Shown here in pieces: positions 13,537 through 21,185 of a stretch of 22,376 bases of DNA. Source of the DNA: an uncultured Oscillospiraceae bacterium (GTDB lineage: Bacteria; Bacillota; Clostridia; Oscillospirales; Acutalibacteraceae); NCBI GenBank assembly GCA_900554525.1, contig USHL01000002.1, positions 1 through 22,376 on the forward strand, written 5' to 3'. The first letter of the stretch is position 1, and the number at the start of each line of letters is the position of its first letter. A program made the position numbers and the translations under genes. Below the pieces are notes generated by a model, which saw only the letters and a list, made by a program, of their open reading frames with translations, did no database searches and was not told the origin of the DNA.

Positions 13537-14919
13537 ATGAAAAACATCAGAATCGCCGATATGACGCTGTGCGGTGAAAATACCCGCTACGGCTTCAAGG
13601 AAAAAATCGAAATCGTCCGCCAGCTTTCCCGGCTCGGCGCCGACGTAATTGAACTGCCGCAGATTGAAAATGTAAGGACCGATATCCTTCTGGTACGCAC
13701 GGTTTCTGCATTTGCCAAGGAAAACGTGCTTTCGGTCCGCGCTTCAGACGCCGAAAGCATAGAAAACGCCGCGTCCGCTCTTTCGGCTGCAAGCAAGCCG
13801 CGAATCCGCGTCGAACTGCCGCTCTCAACCGTCGGCATGGAGTACACCTGTCATAAAAAAGCTCCCAAAATGGCTGAATACGTAAAGGAACTCATTTCGG
13901 CTGCCAAAGAAAAATGCGCTGATGTTGAATTCTGCGCGATCGATGCCACCCGCGCCGACCGCGGATTTCTGAAAGAAATAATCGAAACGGCCGCCGGAGC
14001 GGGAGCAAACGAAATCACCGTATGCGACAGCGCCGCAGAAATGCTTCCCGATGACTTTGCCGCCTTTGCCGCCGAAACAGCCGAAACGCTTAACGGCAAA
14101 AAGGTCGCGCTCGGCGTTATGTGCTCAGACAAAAACGGGCTTGCCGCCGCTTCGGCAGTACTGGCCGTCAAAAACGGCGCCGACACCGTAAAAACCTCGG
14201 TCGGCGGTGACGGCGTACAGCTTGAAACGCTGGGCGGCATAATCAAAAACTGCGGCAATTCCTGCGGCTTTTCCTCGGGCATAAGGTACACCGAGCTCAA
14301 CCGCACCGTAAAACAGATAAACTGGATCGCCGGCAGCCGCAGTGCGGCTAAGCCGTCCGCTCTCTCGCAAACCGAAGAAAGCATCATCAAGCTCGATAAA
14401 TCAGACGATACAGACGCAGTAACAAAAGCCGCCGCAATGCTCGGCTACGACCTTTCCGAAGAGGACTGCGCCAAGGTTTACGAAGAATTCAAGAGGGTAG
14501 CCGAAAAGAAGCCGGTCGGCGCCAAGGAGCTTGAGGCCATCATTGCCTCATCGGCTATGCAGGCTCCGCCGGCATACACCCTCAAAAGCTATGTCATAAA
14601 CAACGGAAATATAATCTCCGCCTCGGCACAGATAACTCTGGAGCGCGACGGCAATACCCTGAGCGGCGTCTGTATGGGCGACGGTCCGGTTGACGCGTCG
14701 TTCCACGCGATAGAACAGATAATCGGGCACCGCTACGAGCTTGACGACTTCCAGATACAGTCGGTCACCGAGGGCAAGGAAGCTATGGGCTCCGCCATTG
14801 TAAAGCTGCGTTCAAACGGCAAGCTTTATTCGGGCACCGGCATTTCCACCGATATTATCGGCGCGAGCATACGCGCATATATCAACGCAGTCAACAAGAT
14901 AGTTTACGAGGAGGCGTAA
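13537..14919 (+). CDS. LeuA-like protein with degenerate active site and intact LeuA regulatory domain
   Basis: A 460-residue relative of 2-isopropylmalate synthase. The N-terminal barrel is recognisable (IRIADMTL, FKEKIEIVRQLSRLGADVIE, AIDATRADRGFLKEII, GAGANEITVCDS), and the C-terminal leucine-sensing LeuA dimer domain is well conserved (GDGPVDASFHAIEQIIG at 381 onward, then VTEGKEAMGSAIVKL and SGTGISTDIIGASIRAYINA). The catalytic motifs are not kept. The usual DTTLRDGEQ reads DMTLCGENT, losing the Arg and metal-binding Asp. The metal-binding HxH reads M195-C-S197. NGIGERAGN reads VGGDGVQLE. It should not make isopropylmalate by the known mechanism. It follows a T-box with a predicted leucine specifier and starts the operon. 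The ATG at 13537 follows GAAGG. It may be a leucine-binding regulatory subunit or an enzyme with altered chemistry. Confidence 0.85.
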   Translation: MKNIRIADMTLCGENTRYGFKEKIEIVRQLSRLGADVIELPQIENVRTDILLVRTVSAFAKENVLSVRASDAESIENAASALSAASKPRIRVELPLSTVGMEYTCHKKAPKMAEYVKELISAAKEKCADVEFCAIDATRADRGFLKEIIETAAGAGANEITVCDSAAEMLPDDFAAFAAETAETLNGKKVALGVMCSDKNGLAAASAVLAVKNGADTVKTSVGGDGVQLETLGGIIKNCGNSCGFSSGIRYTELNRTVKQINWIAGSRSAAKPSALSQTEESIIKLDKSDDTDAVTKAAAMLGYDLSEEDCAKVYEEFKRVAEKKPVGAKELEAIIASSAMQAPPAYTLKSYVINNGNIISASAQITLERDGNTLSGVCMGDGPVDASFHAIEQIIGHRYELDDFQIQSVTEGKEAMGSAIVKLRSNGKLYSGTGISTDIIGASIRAYINAVNKIVYEEA

Positions 14920-14922
14920 AGC

Positions 14923-17436
14923 ATGAAATTATCATTTTCCACCAAAGGCTGGCACGACCGCAGCTTTGACGATTTCTGCGAAGCTGCTAAGGAGCTTAAG
15001 TTCCAGGGCATCGAGCTGCACAACATACACAACCGTCTTTTCACCGATAAGGACGGCGCGTTTCACGATTACGCCGCGGCATCGACCGTAAGAAAGCTTT
15101 ATGAGCTGAAGCTTCAGCTGCCCTGTATAGATTCGATAGGCGACCCTGCCGACCCGGCGCAGAAAGAAAGCATCACTAAAGAAATCAGCGCCTGTATAGA
15201 TATTGCCCGCAATCTTCATATACCCTACGTCCGTCTGCGCGCAGGCGCCGGCGGCTCCGGAGAAGCCGTTGCCGAGGTGATCAGAGGTATTATCGGCACT
15301 GCGGAAGAAAACGGCGTCACCCTTATAATCGAAACCTCGGGGCTTTACGCCTCTACCGCTGCTCTGCGCGAGCTGCTCGACAGCTTTGCCTGCGACAGCC
15401 TTGCCGCGCTGTGGGATATGTATTCCACCTATTTCTGCGCCGGCGAGGATCCGGAAGCAACCATCAAAAATTTAGGCGCATATGTCAAGCATGTACACAT
15501 AAAAGACGCCGAAAAGACCGAAAACGGCACCCAATTCTGCCTCATAGGCGAAGGCAAACTGCCGATAGACGAGATGATTCTCGCGCTGCGCTCGGTAAAC
15601 TACGACGGCTTTATCTCGCTTGAATGGGACCCTGCCTGGTGCCCGGAGCTTGACGATATGGAGGTCATTTTTTCCCACTTTGTAAACTACATCCGTCAGT
15701 ATTCCGACCCGGCACGCAACGAATCCGCCCTTTACTTCAACCGCGCTCACACCGGCAAATATGTCTGGAAAAAGAATCTGCTCATCGACTGCACCTTCTC
15801 GGAGGTGCTCGACCGTATGGTTGAGGAATTTCCCGACCAGTACGCCTTTAAATACACCACCCTCGACTACACGAGAACCTATTCCGAATTCCGCGACGAC
15901 GTCGACGAGTTCGCCCGCTCACTTATCGCAATGGGTGTAAGGGCGGGACACCACGTGGCGGTCTGGGCAACCAACATCCCGCAGTGGTATATCGCTTTCT
16001 GGGCGGTCACCAAAATAGGCGCGGTTTTAGTTTCAATGAATACCGCCTATAAAATCCACGAGGCGGAATACCTCTTAAAGCAGTCGGACACACATACCCT
16101 CATAATGATAGACGGCTACCGCGATTCAAACTATTCGGAAATAATCGCCGAGCTCTGCCCCGAGCTTGAAAGCACCAAGCCCGGCGAGCCGCTGCACAGC
16201 AAGCGTCTGCCGTTTCTGCGCAACGTCATAACTGTCGGCTTCCGTCAGAAGGGCTGTCTTACCTGGAACGAAGCCCTTGAGCGCGCCGACCGTATCCCGG
16301 TAAGCGAAGTTTACCGTATGGCGGCCGCCGTTGACAAGGACGATGTCTGCAATATGCAGTACACCTCCGGTACTACCGGCTTCCCCAAAGGCGTAATGCT
16401 GACCCATTATAACGTAGTCAATAACGGCAAATGCATCGGCGACTGTATGGAGCTTTCGACCGCCGACCGCCTGATGATACAGGTCCCGATGTTCCACTGC
16501 TTCGGAATGGTGCTGGCTATGACAGCGGCTATGACCCATGGCACGACGCTGCTGCCGCTCCCCTATTTTTCACCCAAGCCCGCGCTGGCCTGCATAAATT
16601 CCGAGCATATCACCGCTTTCCACGGCGTGCCTACAATGTTTATAGCGATGCTTGAAAATCCCGATTTTGAAAAAACCGACTTTTCATATATGCGCACCGG
16701 CATTATGGCGGGAAGTCCCTGCCCGATTTCGGTAATGAAGGACGTTGTCAGCAAAATGCATATGAAGGAAATCGTCATCACCTACGGTCAGACCGAGGCC
16801 TCGCCCGGATGTACCATGTCCTCGATAGACGATTCGATAGAGGCACGCGTCAGCACCGTAGGAAAAGCGCTTCCCGAGGTCGAGTGCAAGGTTATCAATC
16901 CCGAGACAGGCGAGGAATGCGCCGACGAAGAGAACGGCGAATTTGTCGCCCGCGGCTACAACATAATGAAAGGCTATTATAAAATGCCCAAAGCCACCGC
17001 CGCCGCGATAGACAAGGACGGCTGGCTGCATACCGGCGACCTTGCCTGCCGCACCGCCGAAGGGTATTTCCGCATAACCGGACGCCTCAAGGATATGATA
17101 ATACGCGGGGGCGAAAACATCTATCCAAAGGAGATAGAGGAATTTATCTACACCCATCCGAAGGTCAAGGATGTGCAGGTCATCGGCGTACCCGACGAGC
17201 AGTACGGCGAGGAAATCATGGCCTGCATAATCTTAAAGGACGGCGAAACCATGACCGAAGCCGAAATGAAGGAATATATCAACGCCAATATGGCGCGTCA
17301 TAAGGTTCCGCGCTATATCGACTTTGTGGACAGCTTCCCGATGAACGTAGCCGGCAAAATACTCAAATACAAGATGCGCGAGGACGCCATAAAGAAATTG
17401 GGGCTTGAAAAAGCCGCCGGAGTGGTGACCGCATAA
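14923..17436 (+). CDS. Fusion: sugar phosphate isomerase/epimerase-type TIM barrel + AMP-forming acyl-CoA ligase
   Basis: This 837-residue protein joins two enzyme families. Residues 1-265 are a xylose-isomerase-like TIM barrel with probable metal/catalytic residues in LIIETSG (Glu137), LWDMYSTY (Asp165), VHIKD (His192, Asp195), GEGKLP and ISLEWD (Glu234). Residues about 285-837 are an ANL-superfamily ligase that activates a carboxylic acid as acyl-AMP and then as a CoA thioester: P-loop YTSGTTGFPKG (480-490), YGQTEA (621-626), HTGDL (703-707), GRLKDMIIRGGENIYPKEIE, and the C-terminal catalytic Lys812 in NVAGKILK. Both parts look intact, and one continuous frame joins them without a stop. Its ATG lies 8 nt after GAGGAGG, itself inside the end of the LeuA-like gene. 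The ligase resembles medium/long-chain acyl-CoA synthetases, but the substrate is unknown. Confidence 0.9.
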   Translation: MKLSFSTKGWHDRSFDDFCEAAKELKFQGIELHNIHNRLFTDKDGAFHDYAAASTVRKLYELKLQLPCIDSIGDPADPAQKESITKEISACIDIARNLHIPYVRLRAGAGGSGEAVAEVIRGIIGTAEENGVTLIIETSGLYASTAALRELLDSFACDSLAALWDMYSTYFCAGEDPEATIKNLGAYVKHVHIKDAEKTENGTQFCLIGEGKLPIDEMILALRSVNYDGFISLEWDPAWCPELDDMEVIFSHFVNYIRQYSDPARNESALYFNRAHTGKYVWKKNLLIDCTFSEVLDRMVEEFPDQYAFKYTTLDYTRTYSEFRDDVDEFARSLIAMGVRAGHHVAVWATNIPQWYIAFWAVTKIGAVLVSMNTAYKIHEAEYLLKQSDTHTLIMIDGYRDSNYSEIIAELCPELESTKPGEPLHSKRLPFLRNVITVGFRQKGCLTWNEALERADRIPVSEVYRMAAAVDKDDVCNMQYTSGTTGFPKGVMLTHYNVVNNGKCIGDCMELSTADRLMIQVPMFHCFGMVLAMTAAMTHGTTLLPLPYFSPKPALACINSEHITAFHGVPTMFIAMLENPDFEKTDFSYMRTGIMAGSPCPISVMKDVVSKMHMKEIVITYGQTEASPGCTMSSIDDSIEARVSTVGKALPEVECKVINPETGEECADEENGEFVARGYNIMKGYYKMPKATAAAIDKDGWLHTGDLACRTAEGYFRITGRLKDMIIRGGENIYPKEIEEFIYTHPKVKDVQVIGVPDEQYGEEIMACIILKDGETMTEAEMKEYINANMARHKVPRYIDFVDSFPMNVAGKILKYKMREDAIKKLGLEKAAGVVTA

Positions 17437-18242
17437 TGGTGAACGGATATTTTATAACCGACTCCCACTGTCATATCTACCCCGAAAAAATAGCGGACCG
17501 CGCGGTTGCCGGCACAAATAATTTCTACGGCGAGCGCTCGGTCTGCCGAGGCACCGTCGGCGACCTTTTAAGCGAGGGCGGAAAGGCGGGCATAGACCGC
17601 TTTCTGGTGCAGTCGGTAGCCACCTCTCCAAAACAGGTGAACAGCATAAACGAATTCATCGCAGCCGAAGTCGCCGAACACCCCGAAACACTTATCGGTT
17701 TCGGCACACTCCACCCAGACAGCGCCGATATCCGCGGCGACATAAGACATCTTATGTCGCTCGGTCTGCGCGGCGTTAAGCTCCACCCCGATATTCAGGC
17801 CTTTAAAATAGACGACTACCGCTGCCTTAAAATCTACGAGATTTGCGAAGAAATGCAGCTGCCGATACTTATGCACACCGGTGACAGGCGCTACGACTAC
17901 TCAAATCCCAACCGTCTGCTGCCGGTGCTTGAGATATATACCGGGCTTACGGTTATCGGAGCGCATCTCGGCGGCTGGTCGATATGGGAGGAGGCTTCAC
18001 ATGCCTACGCCGGGCTGCCGAATTTTTATGTCGACTGCTCCTCATCGTTCCCCTATCTCAACAAGGATACGGCACGTGAAATAATCCGCCGCTACGGAGC
18101 GGAAAAAGTGCTCTTCGGCACCGATTATCCGATGTGGTCGCCCGAAAAGGAAATTAAAACATTTTTCTCGCTCGGACTTGACGAAAACGAAATAAAGTGT
18201 ATACTTAATAGTAACATACAAAAATTACTGAAGCTGGAGTGA
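17436..18242 (+). CDS. Amidohydrolase-2 family metal-dependent hydrolase or decarboxylase
   Basis: A 268-residue TIM-barrel protein of the amidohydrolase-2 (ACMSD-like) family, which holds decarboxylases, hydratases and lactonases of carboxylic acids. The metal ligands appear complete: H11 and H13 in DSHCHIYP, H147 in ILMHTGD, H177 in IGAHLGGW and Asp230 in LFGTDYP. GVKLHPDIQ lies at 113-121. The ATG overlaps the stop codon of the fusion gene (TAATG), so the two are translationally coupled and probably act in the same pathway. The substrate cannot be read from the sequence; a carboxylate related to the ligase substrate would fit. Confidence 0.88.
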   Translation: MVNGYFITDSHCHIYPEKIADRAVAGTNNFYGERSVCRGTVGDLLSEGGKAGIDRFLVQSVATSPKQVNSINEFIAAEVAEHPETLIGFGTLHPDSADIRGDIRHLMSLGLRGVKLHPDIQAFKIDDYRCLKIYEICEEMQLPILMHTGDRRYDYSNPNRLLPVLEIYTGLTVIGAHLGGWSIWEEASHAYAGLPNFYVDCSSSFPYLNKDTAREIIRRYGAEKVLFGTDYPMWSPEKEIKTFFSLGLDENEIKCILNSNIQKLLKLE

Positions 18243-18247
18243 ATGCA

Positions 18248-19531
18248 GTGAACAATTACAATAAGGAGACCGTCTGCGTACAGGGCGGATATACCCCCGG
18301 CAACGGCGAGCCGCGCCAGATACCGATAGTGCAGAGCACTACCTTTAAATATGCGACGGGTGAAGATATGGGCCGGCTTTTCGACTTAGAGGCAAGCGGT
18401 TATTTTTATTCGCGCCTTCAGAACCCGACCTGCGACACCGTCGCCGCAAAAATCTGTGAGCTTGAGGGCGGCACCGCTGCGATGCTTACTTCGTCGGGTC
18501 AGGCAGCCTCCTTTTACGCTGTCTTTAATATTGCGTCGGCAGGCGACCACGTTGTTTCTTCTTCCTCGATATACGGCGGCACCTTCAACCTTTTCGCCGT
18601 CACAATGAAGCGGATGGGGATAGACTTCACCTTTGTCTCCCCCGACTGCACCGCTGAGGAGCTGAACGCCGCTTTCCGCCCCAACACAAAGGCGGTTTTC
18701 GGCGAAACCGTAGCAAATCCGGCGCTGACTGTGCTTGATATTGAAAAATTTGCCGACGCGGCGCACAGGCACGGCGTGCCGCTGATAGTCGACAACACCT
18801 TTGCCACCCCCGTAAACTGCCGCCCGTTCGAATGGGGCGCCGACATCGTCACCCACTCCACCACCAAATATATGGACGGCCACGGCGCGGCGGTCGGCGG
18901 CTGTATTGTAGATTCCGGAAAATTCGACTGGACAAAATACCCCGAAAAATTCCCGGGGCTGTGCACTCCCGACGAAAGCTATCACGGAATAACATATACC
19001 GAGCGTTTCGGTCTTGCGGGCGCCTACATCACAAAGGCCACCGCGCAGCTTATGCGCGACTTGGGTTCGGTACAGTCTCCTCAAAACGCGTTTATACTCA
19101 ATCTGGGGCTTGAAAGCCTGCATGTGAGGATGAAGAAGCACTGTGAAAACGCACTCGCGGTAGCCCGCGCCCTGCAAAACGACGAGCGTATCTCTTATGT
19201 AATATACCCCGGCTTAGAGGGCGATAAATACCATGCCCTTGCCGAAAAATATATGCCGAACGGCACGACCGGAGTGGTAAGCTTCGCCCTGAAGGGCGGA
19301 AGAGCCGCGGCCGAGACCTTTATGAGGAACCTTAAAATCGCCGCTATCGAAACCCATGTTGCCGACGCGCGCACCTGCTGTCTGCACCCGGCAAGCACCA
19401 CCCACCGCCAGATGACCGACGAGGAGCTGGCAGCCGCGGGAGTTCCCGCCGACCTCGTGCGTTTCTCCTGCGGGCTTGAAAGCGTCGACGACCTCATTGC
19501 CGATATCAAACAGGCGCTCAGCTTTATCTGA
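18248..19531 (+). CDS. metY: O-acetylhomoserine sulfhydrylase MetY
   Basis: This Cys/Met-metabolism PLP enzyme makes homocysteine (or methionine) from O-acetylhomoserine and sulfide (or methanethiol). It has 427 residues with all family marks: TVCVQGGYTPGNGEPRQIPI, SSSSIYGGTFNLF, the cofactor-contacting Asp182 in VDNTFATP, the Schiff-base Lys207 in VTHSTTKYMDGHG, and the C-terminal RFSCGLESVDDLIADI. The roughly 50-residue segment around TPDESYHG and TYTERFG is typical of MetY rather than MetB/MetC. I prefer the GTG at 18248, 8 nt after GGAG. A GTG at 18239 overlapping the previous stop codon is less well placed. Its neighbour metA makes its substrate. Confidence 0.95.
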   Translation: MNNYNKETVCVQGGYTPGNGEPRQIPIVQSTTFKYATGEDMGRLFDLEASGYFYSRLQNPTCDTVAAKICELEGGTAAMLTSSGQAASFYAVFNIASAGDHVVSSSSIYGGTFNLFAVTMKRMGIDFTFVSPDCTAEELNAAFRPNTKAVFGETVANPALTVLDIEKFADAAHRHGVPLIVDNTFATPVNCRPFEWGADIVTHSTTKYMDGHGAAVGGCIVDSGKFDWTKYPEKFPGLCTPDESYHGITYTERFGLAGAYITKATAQLMRDLGSVQSPQNAFILNLGLESLHVRMKKHCENALAVARALQNDERISYVIYPGLEGDKYHALAEKYMPNGTTGVVSFALKGGRAAAETFMRNLKIAAIETHVADARTCCLHPASTTHRQMTDEELAAAGVPADLVRFSCGLESVDDLIADIKQALSFI

Positions 19532-19549
19532 ACGAAAGCGGGTGATTGA

Positions 19550-20473
19550 ATGCCCATAAAAATACCCAACGACCTGCCGGCCGTAAAAACCCTCAATGAC
19601 GAAAACATCTTCGTCATGACCGAGACCCGCGCCATAACGCAGGATATACGTCCGCTCAAAATACTGCTTCTGAACCTGATGCCGAAAAAGATAGAGACCG
19701 AGACACAGCTTTCCCGTCTTCTCGGCAACTCGCCGCTGCAGGTGGATTTAGAGCTTATACACACCAAGAGCCATAAATCCAAAAACACCTCGGCCGAGCA
19801 TCTTTTCGCATTTTACAAAACCTTCGATGACATAAAGGAACGCACCTTTGACGGTATGATAATAACCGGCGCGCCGGTCGAGCTGATGGAGTTTGAAGAG
19901 GTCGAATACTGGGAGGAACTCTGCGAAATAATGGAGTGGTCCAAAACGCACGTCACCAGCACCTTTCATATTTGCTGGGGCGCGCAGGCGGGGCTTTACT
20001 ACCACTACGGTATAAAAAAAATTCCTCTTGAAAAAAAGCTGTTCGGGGTCTTCGCGCATCGCCCCGACTACAAGCGCTCGATACTTCTGCGCGGCTTTGA
20101 CGATGTATTTATGGTGCCGCACTCGCGGCATACCACCGTTGCGGCGGAGGATATTAAAAAGGTTCCGGAGCTGAGGATTTTAGCCTCCTCCGACGAAGCA
20201 GGTGTCTATGCCGTTTCGACCGACAAGGGGCGGCAGATATTTATTACCGGTCATTCCGAATATGACGCCGACACCCTTAAAAACGAATATTTCCGCGACC
20301 TTGAGGCAGGACGGCCGATAGATATTCCGAAAAACTACTTCCCCGGCGACGACCCCGCAAAGCCGCCGCTGGTGACATGGCGCTCACATGCCAGTCTGCT
20401 TTATTCCAACTGGCTGAATTACTTCGTATATCAGACCACGCCTTATGACATAAACGAAATCAAAGGCAATTAA
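19550..20473 (+). CDS. metA: Homoserine O-acetyltransferase MetA
   Basis: MetA acylates the hydroxyl of homoserine, the first committed step to methionine. The 307-residue protein matches E. coli numbering closely: catalytic Cys142 in FHICWGAQAGLYYHYGI, His235 and Glu237 in TGHSEYD, and the conserved LLNLMPKKIETETQ. The specificity position 111, Gly in succinyl-CoA users such as E. coli, is Glu here (GAPVELMEF). Glu111 is known to mark acetyl-CoA users, so the product should be O-acetylhomoserine, the substrate of the adjacent MetY. The ATG at 19550 lies 18 nt after metY behind GGGTGAT. It is the last gene of the T-box operon. Confidence 0.95.
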   Translation: MPIKIPNDLPAVKTLNDENIFVMTETRAITQDIRPLKILLLNLMPKKIETETQLSRLLGNSPLQVDLELIHTKSHKSKNTSAEHLFAFYKTFDDIKERTFDGMIITGAPVELMEFEEVEYWEELCEIMEWSKTHVTSTFHICWGAQAGLYYHYGIKKIPLEKKLFGVFAHRPDYKRSILLRGFDDVFMVPHSRHTTVAAEDIKKVPELRILASSDEAGVYAVSTDKGRQIFITGHSEYDADTLKNEYFRDLEAGRPIDIPKNYFPGDDPAKPPLVTWRSHASLLYSNWLNYFVYQTTPYDINEIKGN

Positions 20474-20481
20474 ACGGCAAA

Positions 20482-20510
20482 CGCCCCGTCTGTTCAGTAC
20501 AGGCGGGGCG
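20482..20510 (+). terminator. Hairpin terminator between metA and the convergent gene
   Basis: An 11-bp GC-rich stem (20482-20492 with 20500-20510, one G-U pair) has a 7-nt loop and is followed by CTGTTTATTC. It lies 8 nt after the metA stop codon. It can also fold for the convergent minus-strand gene, so it may work in both directions, although neither T-tract is strong. Confidence 0.7.
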
Positions 20511-20514
20511 CTGT

Positions 20515-20991
20515 TTATTCTTCTGCGTCAAATGTAAGCTTATTGCTTACAAATTTAAATTCTTCCGTTTCGGAGGTATCCGGATTCATTATATAAAATA
20601 CTGTTTGAGCATAAACCTCACATTTGCCCGAAAGCTCCAAACCGTCTAAGGACATTTCCTGCTTTAAGGAAGAATTTTTCGGAAACGATACTTTTGCAAG
20701 TATAAGATGCTTATATACCGGGATTTCACCCGTATCACAGGATATGAAAATATCGGCAAAGCTTTCTGCGGAATTGCCGACCTTTATATCATAATCGTTA
20801 CCTGAAAGATTATAAAGCTGCGCAATTACGGTATTCCGCTCTCGGTCATAAGCAATCTCAAGCTTAAAATCGCTTTTCTCGGCCACAGCCGGAGTGTTTT
20901 TGCGTAAGATATAACTTATCATAAATATACCCGCAGTTACAATAAGCAAAATAATCACAGTAATTATAATAAACGTTTTTCTTTTCTGCAA
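20515..20991 (-). CDS. Membrane-anchored hypothetical protein
   Basis: A 158-residue protein I do not recognise. A short basic N-terminus (MQKRK) is followed by one strongly hydrophobic segment (residues about 7-29), so it is a signal-anchored protein with the rest outside the cell. The outer part is mostly predicted beta-strand with alternating hydrophobic residues (FKLEIAYDRERNTVIAQLYN, then FADIFISC and KCEVYAQTVFYI), suggestive of an Ig-like or BsuPI-like sandwich. This is impression, not identification. It starts with TTG at 20989-20991 behind AGGGGG. It has its own promoter and lower GC than the genes before it. Confidence 0.7.
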   Translation of the reverse strand: MQKRKTFIIITVIILLIVTAGIFMISYILRKNTPAVAEKSDFKLEIAYDRERNTVIAQLYNLSGNDYDIKVGNSAESFADIFISCDTGEIPVYKHLILAKVSFPKNSSLKQEMSLDGLELSGKCEVYAQTVFYIMNPDTSETEEFKFVSNKLTFDAEE

Positions 20992-21007
20992 AATAACACC
21001 CCCTTTT

Positions 21008-21037
21008 AGAATAGCATAATATCTGTATGCCTGTCAA
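21008..21037 (-). promoter_or_regulatory. Promoter of the membrane-anchored protein gene
   Basis: On the minus strand a perfect TTGACA (21032-21037), an 18-nt spacer and TATTCT (21008-21013). The predicted start lies close to the AGGGGG ribosome binding site. Confidence 0.7.
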
Positions 21038-21055
21038 TAAAATATAAACGCAAAG

Positions 21056-21089
21056 AAAAAACCGCATTACGGCTGTAATGCGGTTTTTT
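21056..21089. terminator. Perfect 15-bp hairpin between divergent genes
   Basis: AAAAAACCGCATTAC (21056-21070) and its exact complement (21075-21089) flank GGCT. With A-runs on one side and T-runs on the other it has the form of a bidirectional intrinsic terminator. It lies upstream of both divergent genes, with no gene visibly ending here. It may insulate them or mark a lost gene. Confidence 0.65.
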
Positions 21090-21117
21090 GCATATATATT
21101 ATATCATAAATTCTATA

Positions 21118-21138
21118 ATATTACAAGTCTTGTAATAT
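21118..21138. repeat. Perfect 21-bp palindrome, candidate operator
   Basis: ATATTACAAG and CTTGTAATAT (10 bp each) flank a single T. The right half overlaps the putative -35 box of the downstream gene, the classic position for a repressor of TetR, MarR or GntR type. No such regulator is in the window. Confidence 0.6.
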
Positions 21139-21158
21139 CTGCACTGTTCTTTTAAAAT
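21130..21158 (+). promoter_or_regulatory. Putative promoter of the helical hypothetical protein gene
   Basis: TTGTAA (21130-21135), a 17-nt spacer and TAAAAT (21153-21158). The predicted start near 21165 leaves a leader of about 21 nt with GGAGG. The -35 box lies within the palindrome. Confidence 0.5.
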
Positions 21159-21185
21159 TATAGTAATGAAAATGCGGAGGACAAA

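Noticed and set aside
13537..14919. Calling this gene leuA, a functional 2-isopropylmalate synthase
   Set aside because: The Arg/Asp of RDGEQ, the HxH metal pair and the GERAGN motif are all absent, so the ordinary activity cannot be assumed.
18386..19177. Minus-strand open frame of 263 codons
   Set aside because: Antisense shadow of metY, rich in Arg, Gly and Cys, with no recognisable domain.
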